Source of the DNA: Bacillota bacterium
Lineage (GTDB): Bacteria; Bacillota_I; Bacilli_A; Izemoplasmatales; Hujiaoplasmataceae
Assembly (NCBI GenBank): GCA_029559915.1
Contig: JAKPZU010000158.1
Coordinates: forward strand, 1-49,823
Reading direction: 5' to 3'
Length of the DNA: 49,823 nucleotides
Shown: in pieces, positions 8,515 to 17,594 of the stretch
How positions within the stretch are numbered: position 1 is the first letter of the stretch
How the letters are laid out: each line of letters begins with the position of its first letter
Notes under the pieces: generated by a model
Databases searched by the model: none
Told to the model about the DNA's origin: nothing
What the model saw: only the letters and a program-made list of their open reading frames with translations
Made by a program: the position numbers and the translations under genes

Positions 8515-10455
8515 ATGGAAAAATCAATCAATACAATAAAGTTTCTTGGTCTCGATATGATTAACAAAGCTAATTCGGGACATCCTGGAATAGTTTTGGG
8601 AGCTGCAGGAACAGTTTATGAACTATTCACAAAACATCTCAATGCGAATCCAAAAGCACCGGATTGGTTTAACAGGGATCGTTTTTTTCTGGCTGCTGGA
8701 CATGGCAGCGCCCTACTCTATGCCACCTTGCACTTGGCGGGGTATGATATCAAAATTGAAGATCTGAAAGAATTTCGTCAATTGAACTCACTTACGCCAG
8801 GTCATCCTGAGTACGGTCATACACCTGGCGTAGATTCAACCACAGGTCCTTTGGGACAAGGTATCGCCATGGCTGTTGGCAATGCTTTGGCAGAAAGTTA
8901 TCTAGCTGCTAATTTCAATCGCGAAAGTTTATCAATAATCAACCACTTTACCTATGTTTTATGCGGAGATGGCGATTTGCAAGAAGGCGTGGCTATGGAA
9001 GCGATGGCTATTGCCGGAAGATTGAGACTTAACAAATTGATTGTACTGTTTGATTCTAATGATATCCAATTGGATGGGCCAACTCATTTGGCTACTGATG
9101 AAAACATCAAACAAAAAGTAGAAGCAATGAATTGGAATTACCATTTAGTCAAAGAACCTAATGATTTAGTATCACTTGACAAAGCTATAGAAATGGCTAA
9201 ACAAAGCGATAAACCATCTTTCATTGAAGTTAAGAGCATTATTGGCGAAGGCACTAAAAATGCTGGAACATCAAAGACTCATGGCGCTCCTATTGGTAAG
9301 GAAGAAACTGAACTTCTCAGACAAAAACTTAAGTTTGCCAATCGTGAATTTGAAGTTTGCCAAGAAGTTTATGAGGATTTCAAAGCATCTTTTATTAGAA
9401 GAGGATCTATTCTTTTTGAAAGATGGCAAGTATTATTAAAAGCATACGCAACCAGATTCCCTAAAGAACATATTGAACTGATGGCAATCATCAATAACGA
9501 AATTGACATCGATTTTGAAAACATCATCCCACAGGAAGATTCAGTTGATGAAGCGACAAGGGTTACAATCGGCAAACTAATTACTAAACTTTCTTCCTAT
9601 TCCAAAGCCATGATTGGTGGCAGCGCCGATTTGACTTCTTCGACTAAAGTTAAAGGAATTAATGGTGATTTTGATGTGGATAACCGTATGGGAAGAAACA
9701 TCAACTTTGGCGTTAGAGAACACGCTATGGCAGCTATCGTTAATGGTATGGTTTTGCATAACCTTAAAGCTTTCAGTGGAGGTTTTTTCATTTTCTCAGA
9801 TTATATGAAACCAGCCATAAGAATAGCGGCACTAATGGATATACCTTCATTGTTCATCTTTACTCATGATTCTGTGGCGGTTGGCGAAGACGGACCAACT
9901 CATCAGCCGATTGAACAACTGTCGATGTTTAGAGCTATGCCAAACATCAATGTCATGAGACCTGGCAATGCCAATGAAGTCAAACATGCTTTCAAGTATG
10001 CCTTGACAGCCAAGACAACTCCGAACATCATTGCCTTGACTAGACAAAACATCAAGGCAAATTATAAACTTGATTATCAACAATTTGTCAAAGGTGCCTT
10101 TGTGGTTAATGATGAAGAAAATTTTGAAGCCATCTTTCTAGCTACTGGATCTGAAGTTGAGATGGCACTAGTCGCTGCAAAGATATTAAAACACGATTAT
10201 AACCGCAATATTCGAGTTGTCTCCATGCCATCTCAAGAATTGTTCTTGAAACAGGACAAAGAATATCAAAATAAGATTCTACCAGACAAAAATATCACCA
10301 TTGCCGTGGAAATGGGTTCTTCAATGTCTTGGTACCGCTTCGCCGATACTGTCTATGGTATTGACGAATTTGGTCGTAGCGGTAAAGGCGAAGAAGTTCA
10401 AGAGTATTTTGGTTTCACACCGGAAAAACTTGTCAAGTTCTTCCTATCACTATAA
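8515..10455 (+). CDS. tkt: Transketolase
   Basis: A thiamine-diphosphate enzyme that moves two-carbon units between sugar phosphates in the pentose phosphate pathway. The 646 residues show GHPG near the N-terminus and the ThDP-binding motif GDGDLQEG…N (about residue 150). TTGPLGQG and the pyrimidine-domain segment GVREHAMAAIVNGM with its catalytic Glu (about residue 405) are also present. The ribosome site AGCAGGTGA precedes ATG 8515. It begins a run (tkt, tatD, ychF, pncC) with short gaps, probably one transcript. Its upstream region was separated from tuf by the IS insertion. Confidence 0.95.
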   Translation: MEKSINTIKFLGLDMINKANSGHPGIVLGAAGTVYELFTKHLNANPKAPDWFNRDRFFLAAGHGSALLYATLHLAGYDIKIEDLKEFRQLNSLTPGHPEYGHTPGVDSTTGPLGQGIAMAVGNALAESYLAANFNRESLSIINHFTYVLCGDGDLQEGVAMEAMAIAGRLRLNKLIVLFDSNDIQLDGPTHLATDENIKQKVEAMNWNYHLVKEPNDLVSLDKAIEMAKQSDKPSFIEVKSIIGEGTKNAGTSKTHGAPIGKEETELLRQKLKFANREFEVCQEVYEDFKASFIRRGSILFERWQVLLKAYATRFPKEHIELMAIINNEIDIDFENIIPQEDSVDEATRVTIGKLITKLSSYSKAMIGGSADLTSSTKVKGINGDFDVDNRMGRNINFGVREHAMAAIVNGMVLHNLKAFSGGFFIFSDYMKPAIRIAALMDIPSLFIFTHDSVAVGEDGPTHQPIEQLSMFRAMPNINVMRPGNANEVKHAFKYALTAKTTPNIIALTRQNIKANYKLDYQQFVKGAFVVNDEENFEAIFLATGSEVEMALVAAKILKHDYNRNIRVVSMPSQELFLKQDKEYQNKILPDKNITIAVEMGSSMSWYRFADTVYGIDEFGRSGKGEEVQEYFGFTPEKLVKFFLSL

Positions 10456-10475
10456 TAAATTTCAGGAGTTATGAT

Positions 10476-11249
10476 ATGATAATAGATTCCCATGTTCATC
10501 TTAATGATGAAGATTTATTTCCAAGAGTTGAAGAAATAATCACCAAAGCCAAGGAAGAAGGCGTTAAAGCTTTTATTTGCGTTGGCTATGATCGTGAATC
10601 AAGTGAAATGGCTTTGGATATTGCCGCGATGTACGACGAAGTCTACGCTGTTATCGGCATTCATCCTGGTGCCGCGAAGCGTTACAAGGAAGAAGATTTG
10701 ATTTGGTTGGAACAAAATCTTAAGCACGAAAAAGTTGTTGCTATCGGCGAAATTGGTTTGGACTATTATTGGGAAAAAACCTATGAAAGCAAACAGAAAG
10801 AATTATTTATAAAACAAATCAATCTCGCCAATACCTATCGCCTGCCAATTGTAGTACATATGCGTGATGCGACAAACGACACTTACGAAATCATCAAACA
10901 ATACAAGGATAAAGAACTGAGCGGTGTTATGCACTGCTATTCAGGTTCGTGGGAATACGTTAAGAATTTCACCGATTTGAACCTTTATATTTCCCTGGCA
11001 GGACCGGTCACATTTAAAAATGCAAAAACACCAAAAGAGATTGCACAAAAAATAAAGTTGAGTAATCTTTTGGTGGAAACCGATGCTCCATATCTAGCTC
11101 CAATGCCACATAGAGGTAAAACAAACGAATCTAAATATTTAAAGTATATAATCAAGGAAATCGCTGAAATAAAGCAAATATCGGTTGAAGAAGTTGAACG
11201 ATCAACTTACAACAACACCGTCAAATTATTTAACTTGAGCATCAAATAA
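10476..11249 (+). CDS. tatD: TatD-family metal-dependent DNase
   Basis: TatD proteins are cytoplasmic TIM-barrel metallohydrolases with 3'-5' exonuclease or AP-endonuclease activity. The 257-residue protein has the expected metal ligands: DSHVHLND at residues 4-11, GEIGLDYY, HMRDA, HCYSG and ETDAPYLAP. The start MIIDSHVH follows CAGGAG and lies 20 nt after tkt. In Bacillus the homologue (yabD) lies beside rnmV and ksgA; that partnership is not seen here. Full length. Confidence 0.92.
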   Translation: MIIDSHVHLNDEDLFPRVEEIITKAKEEGVKAFICVGYDRESSEMALDIAAMYDEVYAVIGIHPGAAKRYKEEDLIWLEQNLKHEKVVAIGEIGLDYYWEKTYESKQKELFIKQINLANTYRLPIVVHMRDATNDTYEIIKQYKDKELSGVMHCYSGSWEYVKNFTDLNLYISLAGPVTFKNAKTPKEIAQKIKLSNLLVETDAPYLAPMPHRGKTNESKYLKYIIKEIAEIKQISVEEVERSTYNNTVKLFNLSIK

Positions 11250-11259
11250 AGGAGTTTAT

Positions 11260-12363
11260 ATGGGATTAACCGCAGGTATTGTCGGCTTGCCAAATGTTGG
11301 CAAATCGACCCTTTTTAATGCAATAACCAATGCGAAAGTTTTAGCTGCCAACTACCCTTTTGCTACAATTGAACCAAATATTGGCGTGGTGGAAGTTCCG
11401 GACGAAAGAGTTGATCGATTAACAAAAATGTACAATCCGAAAAAGACCATTTATACTACTTTTGAGTTCCGTGATATTGCTGGATTAGTACGGGGCGCGT
11501 CTAAAGGCGAGGGGCTGGGAAATCAATTTTTATCTCACATTAGGACTACTGATGCAATCGTTCAAGTCATAAGATGCTTTGACGATCCAAATGTCGTTCA
11601 TGTCGATGGCACCGTAAATCCTTTGCGTGACATCGAAACAATCATGATTGAGTTGATTTTCGCGGATATGGAAGTCATTGAAAAAAGAATGCCGAAAATA
11701 AAAAAAAGAGCTGACTTGAAATTAGACAACGAAGCTGTCGATGAATATCAGTTGTTGGAAAGAATCTTATCAGCGTTAAAAAATGAAATTCCTATCAGGG
11801 CAATGGATTTATCGGATGACGAGTTGAAAATAATCAAGAATTTTTCTTTTCTGACAGCAAAACCAATTCTTTACGTTTGCAATATTTCGGAAAACGAGAT
11901 CAATGATCATTCTGACAACCACTATGTTGATCAAGTTAGGGTTCAAGCGGAAAAAGATCGAGCTAAAGTCGTTGTCATAAGTGCAAAGATTGAGCAAGAG
12001 TTACAGGAATTGACACCAGAAGACAGAATTGTATTTATGGAAGAATTGGGAATAAAAAGATCTGGACTTGATGAACTTGTCAGCGTCAGTTATGAAGTTT
12101 TGGGTTTAAAAACTTTCTTTACTGCTGGTGAAAAAGAGGTTAGGGCTTGGACCTTTAAAGATGGTATGAAAGCTCCGGAATGCGCCGGTATCATTCATAG
12201 TGATTTTGAAAAGGGCTTCATCAGGGCGGAAACCATCAGTTATGACGATCTAATTATGGCCGGTTCTGAAACAAAAGCCAAAGAACTTGGCAAATTCAGG
12301 TTGGAAGGTAAAGATTACAAGGTTAAAGATGGGGACATCTTCCATTTTAGATTCAATATTTAG
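11260..12363 (+). CDS. ychF: Obg-related GTPase/ATPase YchF
   Basis: YchF is a universally conserved Obg-family P-loop protein that preferentially hydrolyses ATP and associates with ribosomes. The 367 residues include GLPNVGKSTLFN (residues 8-19) and DIAGLVRGASKGEGLGNQFL (switch II), with a coiled-coil insert and a TGS domain at the end (FFTAGEKEVRAWTFKDG…). The ribosome site AAAGGAG lies 10 nt after tatD. The nucleotide specificity motif is the YchF-type variant rather than NKxD. Confidence 0.95.
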   Translation: MGLTAGIVGLPNVGKSTLFNAITNAKVLAANYPFATIEPNIGVVEVPDERVDRLTKMYNPKKTIYTTFEFRDIAGLVRGASKGEGLGNQFLSHIRTTDAIVQVIRCFDDPNVVHVDGTVNPLRDIETIMIELIFADMEVIEKRMPKIKKRADLKLDNEAVDEYQLLERILSALKNEIPIRAMDLSDDELKIIKNFSFLTAKPILYVCNISENEINDHSDNHYVDQVRVQAEKDRAKVVVISAKIEQELQELTPEDRIVFMEELGIKRSGLDELVSVSYEVLGLKTFFTAGEKEVRAWTFKDGMKAPECAGIIHSDFEKGFIRAETISYDDLIMAGSETKAKELGKFRLEGKDYKVKDGDIFHFRFNI

Positions 12364-12373
12364 AGGCGATAAT

Positions 12374-12868
12374 ATGATACAATTATTGACAGAGAATATC
12401 AGTGCTTTAGCAAAAATCTTGATTTATGAGTTGCGTACGAAAAAATTAAAGATTAGTTTCGCTGAGTCAATTACCGGAGGTTTGCTTTCGAGTTCGCTAA
12501 CAAAAGAAAAAGATGCTTCTAGTATTTTTGAGTTAGGATTTATAACCTACTCTGAAAAGAGCAAAAAGGAAATATTGAATGTGAAGGACAGCACATTGAG
12601 CAAGGAAGGCGTTTATTCTTTGGCAACTGTCTCGGAAATGATTGATGGACTGAAATTAAAATCTGAAGCCGAAATTTTGGTGGCTGTTTCTGGTGTGGCT
12701 GGACCTGATTCGTCATCGGGACACAAACCAGGAGAAGTTTTTATCGCAATAGAAATCAAGAATATAACTTTTTTGTATGAAAAGAAATTTTCTGGCAATC
12801 GAGAAATGGTTCAATTGGAGACGGTTCAATTCATTTTTCAGGAGATTTTAAATAATCTTAATGACTGA
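12374..12868 (+). CDS. pncC: CinA C-terminal domain protein (nicotinamide-nucleotide amidase type)
   Basis: Stand-alone CinA_C proteins (PncC) deamidate nicotinamide mononucleotide in pyridine nucleotide salvage. The 164 residues show the family core FAESITGG (about 34-41), a FITYSEKSKKEIL segment and VAVSGVAGPDSSSGHKPGEVF. The start MIQLLTEN follows AGAGGCG, 10 nt after ychF; a longer in-frame start overlapping ychF is rejected. It ends with TGA, one proof that UGA means stop here. The activity is inferred from family. Confidence 0.85.
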   Translation: MIQLLTENISALAKILIYELRTKKLKISFAESITGGLLSSSLTKEKDASSIFELGFITYSEKSKKEILNVKDSTLSKEGVYSLATVSEMIDGLKLKSEAEILVAVSGVAGPDSSSGHKPGEVFIAIEIKNITFLYEKKFSGNREMVQLETVQFIFQEILNNLND

Positions 12869-12889
12869 TATTTCTCTCTTCACTTAATG

Positions 12890-12898
12890 TGATATAAT
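12890..12898 (+). promoter_or_regulatory. Extended -10 promoter before the DUF1295 pseudogene
   Basis: TGaTATAAT (12890-12898), 32 nt upstream of an ATG with ribosome site AAAGGAGAG. The promoter and ribosome site look intact although the gene behind them is not. Confidence 0.55.
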
Positions 12899-12930
12899 CC
12901 TAGCACCTAAAATAATAAAGGAGAGAAACT

Positions 12931-13811
12931 ATGCATTTGTTAAATTTGACAAAGAAACAGATTCTTTGGGTTTTCCTCGCTGTATATTTCTTCGCTGCCT
13001 TGGTTGGCGGGTTGATTATGCTTTAAGGCTTAAATCAGAATTACAACATGATTTTGGTAACGCTGATATCAACCGTCAGCATGACTTTGGTTGTATTCAT
13101 CTTCAGCAATGTTGTTAAGAACGCATCATTATATGATCCTTATTGGAGCGTAATCCCCATAATTATTGTCTTGGAATGGATTTTCATTTACAAGAATTTT
13201 GCCCTAAATGTGATTTTACTATTTGTGGCAATACTTGTTTGGGGAACTAGATTAACTTATAATTGGTGGAAAAACTGAGATGGCTTTAAGCACCAAGATT
13301 GGCGTTATACCAAACTTCATGATCAAGCTCCCAAAATCTATTTTCTGACCAATTTGATTGGCATTCATATGATACCGACACTAGTGGTTTATCTGCAATT
13401 GATAAATGCCCATGACGTGATTCAAAACAATAAGCTCAATTTGATATTTATGATTGGCCTTTTGATTTCACTTTCCGCAGCAGTTATCCAATTTATTGCT
13501 GATAAACAAATGTACGATATTAGAATGAAACCCAATAAAGATAAAAAAGTGATTGACAGTGTGGCTTATGGAAATATTTTAGACATCCCAATTACTTAGG
13601 GGAATTAATGTTTTGGAGCGGTATTTACCTCATGTATTTTTCCGATAAAAAATTAATAGATTTCCACCTAATATATCCAATTATAATGATTATACTTTTC
13701 ATGTTCATATCTATTCCTTTGATGGAGAAAAAATTGGCTAATTGCGATGGATACGCCGAATATCGCAAAACAGTTTCAATGTTGCTTCCGTGCCGAAGAA
13801 AAGGTAATTAA
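12931..13811 (+). pseudogene. Broken DUF1295 / steroid 5-alpha-reductase-like membrane protein
   Basis: Three open segments join into one family-typical polytopic membrane protein. The first is MHLLNLTKKQILWV… (12931-13023). The second is …NASLYDPYWSVIPI…RLTYNWWKN up to 13275. The third, after TGA 13276-13278, is DGFKHQDWRYTK…PTLVV…IQFIADKQMYDIR. A frame change near 13561 then gives the hallmark GLWKYFRHPNYLGELMFW. The lesions are TAA 13024-13026, TGA exactly where the family has a conserved Trp, and a 2-bp gain (GT repeated in AGTGTGG). The family contains integral-membrane NAD(P)H-type reductases; the substrate is unknown. Sequencing error could mimic one lesion, less easily three. Confidence 0.8.
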
Positions 13812-13847
13812 TAAGAAATTTATTATCAAGAAATACCGGTTATTTTT

Positions 13848-13878
13848 TCTAGACAAATGTCTAGACGTGTGTTATAAT
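13848..13878 (+). promoter_or_regulatory. rpsF-ssb-rpsR promoter with overlapping palindrome
   Basis: TAGACA (13850-13855), a 17-bp spacer and TATAAT (13873-13878). The perfect palindrome TCTAGACAAATGTCTAGA (13848-13865) covers the -35 box and half of the spacer, the place where a repressor dimer would block RNA polymerase. The Bacillus operon is SOS-regulated, but these half-sites are not the usual GAAC/GTTC. Confidence 0.65.
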
Positions 13879-13895
13879 ACATCGTTGTGATTTAT

Positions 13896-13926
13896 CTCAC
13901 TTGCTGCTATATTGGCAGCCAATAGA
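13896..13926 (+). promoter_or_regulatory. Hairpin in the rpsF leader
   Basis: TTGCTGC and GCAGCCAA can pair (one bulged G) just before the ribosome site. An S6:S18 autoregulatory leader occurs at this place in many bacteria; the characteristic CCG element of that leader is not evident, so the identity is uncertain. Confidence 0.3.
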
Positions 13927-13944
13927 CCAAAAGGAGGTATAAAT

Positions 13945-14235
13945 ATGAAAAGATATGAAATCATGTATATCATTCGTCCTAATCTTGAAGAATCAGCTAG
14001 AAAAGAATTAATTTTAGCTATGAACGCCGTTTTAACAGGACAAGGTTCTCAAGAAGTGAAAGTAGATGAGTGGGGCATTAGAGATCTTGCTTATGAGATT
14101 GCCGATTTCACTAAGGGATACTATGTAGTATTAAATGTAGTTGCTCCTACTGAAGCAATCGCTGAGATCGACCGTGTTATGAAAATCCGTGAAGATGTCA
14201 TTCGTCATATTGTTATAGCTAGAGACGAAGCTTAG
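13945..14235 (+). CDS. rpsF: 30S ribosomal protein S6
   Basis: S6 binds the central domain of 16S rRNA as a dimer with S18, whose gene is two positions downstream. The 96-residue protein starts MKRYEIMYIIRPN after AAAAGGAGG (13929-13937); the in-frame ATG 11 codons upstream lies in the leader hairpin and is rejected. The family segments WGIRDLAYEI and GYYVVLN are present. The order rpsF-ssb-rpsR is conserved in Firmicutes. Confidence 0.96.
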   Translation: MKRYEIMYIIRPNLEESARKELILAMNAVLTGQGSQEVKVDEWGIRDLAYEIADFTKGYYVVLNVVAPTEAIAEIDRVMKIREDVIRHIVIARDEA

Positions 14236-14247
14236 GAGGAAAATTAA

Positions 14248-14667
14248 ATGTTTAATAAAGTTGTACTTATCGGACGTCTTACTAGGGACCCTGAATTAAG
14301 ATACACACCGAATAACATTCCTGTATGTACATTCTCTTTAGCGGTTAACCGTCCGTTTCAATCCAATGGTACCAACGACAAGAATGCTGATTTTTTCAAC
14401 TGTACAGCTTGGAGAAAACAAGCTGAGAGCGTTGCTAAATATGTCAGCAAAGGCGCAATGGTTGCCGTAGAAGGTCGCTTGCAGACCAGGGATTACATGG
14501 ATGAAAAAATCAATGCTAGAAGATATATCACTGAAGTTGTTTGTGATTCTGTCGTATTTTTAGACACGAAATCATCAACTTCCGATGATGCTTATGAAGC
14601 TAAAAAAGACGACGACGACATCAATACAGGAAATTTCAACAACGTTGAAGATGACTTACCATTCTAA
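14248..14667 (+). CDS. ssb: Single-stranded DNA-binding protein
   Basis: SSB coats single-stranded DNA during replication, repair and recombination. The 139 residues comprise an OB fold (MFNKVVLIGRLTRDPELRYT… to about residue 105), a short acidic linker with a DDDD run, and the partner-binding tip DDLPF at the C-terminus. The linker is short (about 25 residues) compared with Bacillus SsbA. The ribosome site AGGAGG lies 12 nt downstream of rpsF. Confidence 0.96.
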   Translation: MFNKVVLIGRLTRDPELRYTPNNIPVCTFSLAVNRPFQSNGTNDKNADFFNCTAWRKQAESVAKYVSKGAMVAVEGRLQTRDYMDEKINARRYITEVVCDSVVFLDTKSSTSDDAYEAKKDDDDINTGNFNNVEDDLPF

Positions 14668-14682
14668 AAAGGAGGAATTATT

Positions 14683-14922
14683 ATGGCTAAACCAGGATTT
14701 AAAGTTAGAGGCCGTAGAAATAGAAAAAGATGCTATTTTACTGAAAATAAAGTTACATACATCGACTTTAAGGATTACGAATTATTGAAAAAATTTGTTT
14801 CCGATAGAGGCAAAATTCTACCAAGACGCGTCACTGGAACCAGCGCATACTATCAAAAGCATTTAGCTGTAGCTATCAAAAGAGCTCGCTTCATGGCTTT
14901 GTTACCATATGTAAAAGAATAG
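14683..14922 (+). CDS. rpsR: 30S ribosomal protein S18
   Basis: S18 is the partner of S6 on the platform of the small subunit. The 79 residues contain [27 protein letters not shown] split across the usual positions, and the terminal [12 protein letters not shown]. An N-terminal Cys (…NRKRCYFTE) is kept. The ribosome site is AAAGGAGG, 15 nt after ssb; a terminator follows. Confidence 0.96.
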   Translation: MAKPGFKVRGRRNRKRCYFTENKVTYIDFKDYELLKKFVSDRGKILPRRVTGTSAYYQKHLAVAIKRARFMALLPYVKE

Positions 14923-14938
14923 TTTCAAAAGATAATTT

Positions 14939-14965
14939 AAAACCTACTTTTGTAGGTTTTTTGTT
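14939..14965 (+). terminator. Terminator of rpsF-ssb-rpsR
   Basis: AAAACCTAC, loop TTTT, GTAGGTTTT, then a T run. Confidence 0.92.
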
Positions 14966-15032
14966 TGTCGAAACAACCAATAAATATCTTCCTTATTTTC
15001 TTATCTATCAAGTTTATTTTTTAATGACTTTA

Positions 15033-15041
15033 TGGTATAAT
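15033..15041 (+). promoter_or_regulatory. Extended -10 promoter for gdpP-rplI
   Basis: TGgTATAAT (15033-15041), 33 nt before the gene start; no clear -35 box. Confidence 0.6.
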
Positions 15042-15074
15042 TACTTATTATAATTTCTTTATGAGAGGTAGCGG

Positions 15075-17540
15075 ATGAAAAAATCTAAAACGACTAAAGT
15101 GCTGATTTGGATTTTAATCTTTATAGTTTTGATTGTCTTAGGAATGTTGTTTATTTTCCCTGAAGGCCGTTTTTCCTATTTTCTTGATTTGGATTGGGAG
15201 TATTTTATTTTTTACAACATCCTTGTTTTATTATTGGTTGTTTGGCTTATTTTTGCTCATTACCTAACTAAATCAAGAGTTAAAAGAATTATCGAGTTAG
15301 AGAACAAAATCAGAGAAATCAATGCGCTCCAGAAACGCCGTTTCAATAGCGAAGAAATCGCATTGAGTTCAATGCCGGTAGGGATCATACTTTACGATGA
15401 CCAATACAATATCGTGTATGCCAACAGTTATGCAAAAGAGATTTTTTCCAATGCTTTGGTTGATAGAACTTTAAAAGTCATCAATCGAGATTTATATGAA
15501 AATATTTCTAAGAGAGTTGGAAAATTCTTGGCCAATGTCTACGACAAGATTTATGAGGTTGTGCATTATCCAAAAAACAACGCCATTTATTTATTTGAAG
15601 TAACTGATAGGGAACAAATCAAACAAAGATATTACGATTATTCCGATGTTATTGGCGTTATGAGTTTGGACAACTTCAATGAATCAACATCAAATTTGGA
15701 TTTTCAAATCAAAGCCAATATTCAAGGGTTGTTATTATCGGCACTAAACACTTGGTGTTCGACCAACGATATCTACTTTATCAATCTTCGCCCAGAAAAA
15801 TCAGTCATCATGATGAATAGAAAAAAACTTGACGAGATTATGAAAAATCAATTTCCTATCTTGAATACCATCAGCAAAATTGCTAACGATAATGATGTGA
15901 GAGTTACTCTTTCCATCGGAATTGCCGCCTATGAAGCTTCACCACCACAATTAGGTGAAGCTGCAGAAGAAGCTCTCAAATTGGCGATTGCCCGCGGTGG
16001 TGACCAAGTTGTTGTAAACTTAAAGAATCAACCGATTAAGTTTTTCGGTGGTAAAACCAATACCGTCGAAAAGAGGTCTAAAATCGCTGCCAAAGTCAAT
16101 TCGCGCGCGCTTGAAGATTTCTTTAGCGAACGTCAAAGCGTCTTTATCATGCCTCACAAATTTACCGATTTGGATGCATTAGGAGCTGCTATAGGTCTAT
16201 TGGAAATGGCGTTGACAAAAAATAAAAATTCCAAAATTGTTTTGGATTTTGATAATGTCGATCAAACGACGTCGAAATTAATCAACATCCTTAATCAAGA
16301 ATATATCAAACTCCTTGATTATTTGATTGATCCTGAGGACGCCCTAGAATTAATCAATCATGATTCTTTGTTGGTTTTGGTTGACCATCATTCGCCATCG
16401 CAATCGAATGTTCCGCAGCTAACGGAAAAAACCAAACATATTGTCGTCATCGACCATCATCGTCGACTTGACAATGCTATTACCGACATGCTGATGAATT
16501 ATGTCGAACCTTATGCCTCTTCTTCAGTGGAATTGGTAGTTGAACTGATGGACTTTTTCCGCGAAGAAGTTGTTATTGATCCATTCGAGGCGACAATAAT
16601 GCTTGCCGGCATGATGATTGATACCAATAATTTTACTGTCCATACAGGAACCAGAACCTTCGAATCAGCTGCGAAATTAAGAGACGACGGAGCTGACCCA
16701 GCTCAAGCCAAATTGATTTTGCGCGAGTCGCTCGACGACATCAAAACCAAATCAAATTTAGTGAACCGAGCACGAATCATCAATAATCACTTTGCAATCA
16801 CGGTACTTGAAAGACAAGATATCACCGACAGAACCCAATTGGCAAAAACGGCCGATGAGCTATTGGAAATAGACAATATTATCGCCGCTTTTGCTATCGG
16901 CTCCATCAGTTCTGATACCGTAGCTGTCTCAGCCAGATCCATCAATAATTTCAACGTGCAAATCATCATGGAAAAATTTGGTGGCGGTGGGCATATGAAT
17001 AATGCTGCTGCCCAAATTAAAGACGGGAAACCTGATGAAATTGCTGAAAGTATCGAAAAAATAATCAATGAAAGTTTCAAGGAGGACACAAGCATGAAAC
17101 TAATTCTTATTAAAGACGTTAAAGGGAAAGGCAAGAAAGGCGATATTATTGAAGTTGCAACAGGATATGGTAACTATCTGCTTACTTCAAAACACGCCAT
17201 AGCGGCCAGCCCTGCCAATATGAAATCTCTTAGTGAAGAGATGGACAAACTAAAACAAGAAGCCAACAAGGAATATCAAAACGCACTTGAGTTGAAAAAA
17301 ATCATCGAGGAAAGCCCAATCAAACTTTATGTCAAACTGGGCGAGTCCGGTAAACTTTTTGGCTCAATTAACTCAAAGCAAATCGCAGATGAACTTAAAA
17401 GGGCATACAATATCGTTGTCGATAAAAGAAAAATCGAATTAAGCGACAATATTAATTCTTTGGGAAAATATGAAATAAATATCAAGTTGCATAAAGAAGT
17501 AACCGCTGTAATTAACATTCAAGTTCTCGAACAAGAATAG
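15075..17540 (+). CDS. gdpP: GdpP-type cyclic-di-AMP phosphodiesterase fused in frame to ribosomal protein L9
   Basis: The 821-codon frame starts after GAGAGGTAGCGG. It has two membrane helices (about 10-30 and 45-65), a PAS-like region (about 90-150), a degenerate GGDEF domain (about 180-320) and a DHH phosphoesterase. That last domain shows H361, D365, D367 ([11 protein letters not shown]), D437 and D460-H-H-R, then DHHA1 with [12 protein letters not shown]. GdpP hydrolyses c-di-AMP, controlling K+ and osmotic balance. No stop separates this from L9, whose Met is codon 674; an internal ribosome site also lets L9 be made alone. A putative bifunctional signalling protein/L9 form is annotated in mollicutes. 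Confidence 0.9.
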   Translation: MKKSKTTKVLIWILIFIVLIVLGMLFIFPEGRFSYFLDLDWEYFIFYNILVLLLVVWLIFAHYLTKSRVKRIIELENKIREINALQKRRFNSEEIALSSMPVGIILYDDQYNIVYANSYAKEIFSNALVDRTLKVINRDLYENISKRVGKFLANVYDKIYEVVHYPKNNAIYLFEVTDREQIKQRYYDYSDVIGVMSLDNFNESTSNLDFQIKANIQGLLLSALNTWCSTNDIYFINLRPEKSVIMMNRKKLDEIMKNQFPILNTISKIANDNDVRVTLSIGIAAYEASPPQLGEAAEEALKLAIARGGDQVVVNLKNQPIKFFGGKTNTVEKRSKIAAKVNSRALEDFFSERQSVFIMPHKFTDLDALGAAIGLLEMALTKNKNSKIVLDFDNVDQTTSKLINILNQEYIKLLDYLIDPEDALELINHDSLLVLVDHHSPSQSNVPQLTEKTKHIVVIDHHRRLDNAITDMLMNYVEPYASSSVELVVELMDFFREEVVIDPFEATIMLAGMMIDTNNFTVHTGTRTFESAAKLRDDGADPAQAKLILRESLDDIKTKSNLVNRARIINNHFAITVLERQDITDRTQLAKTADELLEIDNIIAAFAIGSISSDTVAVSARSINNFNVQIIMEKFGGGGHMNNAAAQIKDGKPDEIAESIEKIINESFKEDTSMKLILIKDVKGKGKKGDIIEVATGYGNYLLTSKHAIAASPANMKSLSEEMDKLKQEANKEYQNALELKKIIEESPIKLYVKLGESGKLFGSINSKQIADELKRAYNIVVDKRKIELSDNINSLGKYEINIKLHKEVTAVINIQVLEQE
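17079..17096 (+). promoter_or_regulatory. Internal ribosome site for rplI
   Basis: AAGGAGG (17079-17085), 8 nt before an in-frame ATG (17094). It is one of the better Shine-Dalgarno sites in the window although it lies inside the gdpP reading frame, which argues that free L9 is produced. Confidence 0.8.
17094..17540 (+). CDS. rplI: 50S ribosomal protein L9 (internal start within the gdpP frame)
   Basis: L9 binds domain V of 23S rRNA near the L1 stalk with two globular domains joined by a long helix. The 148 residues begin [20 protein letters not shown], followed by [13 protein letters not shown], a helical linker and the C-terminal domain with [16 protein letters not shown]. This matches a complete stand-alone L9, so the protein can be made independently of the upstream fusion. 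Whether a read-through fusion protein accumulates cannot be told from sequence. Confidence 0.9.
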   Translation: MKLILIKDVKGKGKKGDIIEVATGYGNYLLTSKHAIAASPANMKSLSEEMDKLKQEANKEYQNALELKKIIEESPIKLYVKLGESGKLFGSINSKQIADELKRAYNIVVDKRKIELSDNINSLGKYEINIKLHKEVTAVINIQVLEQE

Positions 17541-17594
17541 AGAGGAGCAAAAGTGTAAATCCCCAATTTGGGATTGACTTTAACGATTGATAAT
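17541..17594 (+). promoter_or_regulatory. dnaB translation start region with a start-stop codon pair
   Basis: AGAGGAG (17541-17547) is followed by GTG (17553) and immediately TAA (17556), in the same frame as dnaB. A hairpin AATCCC / GGGATT (17558-17575) comes next and covers an in-frame TTG (17568). The first good ATG (17595) has no Shine-Dalgarno of its own. Confidence 0.5.

Noticed and set aside
12931-13026. Independent 31-residue one-helix small protein
   Set aside because: It has a good ribosome site, but it is in the same frame as the following DUF1295 fragment and matches the expected N-terminal helix of that family, so it is the broken first part of the pseudogene.
13276-13278. TGA at a conserved Trp codon, suggesting genetic code 4 (UGA = Trp)
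   Set aside because: UGA ends pncC, rbgA, atpF, atpA and cdsA at family-correct positions, several of them overlapping the next start codon. The same gene also has a TAA and a frame change, so it is a pseudogene.
13848-13865. Canonical LexA (SOS) box at the rpsF-ssb promoter
   Set aside because: The spacing fits but the half-sites are TAGAC/GTCTA, not CGAAC/GTTCG, so it is reported only as a palindrome of unknown regulator.
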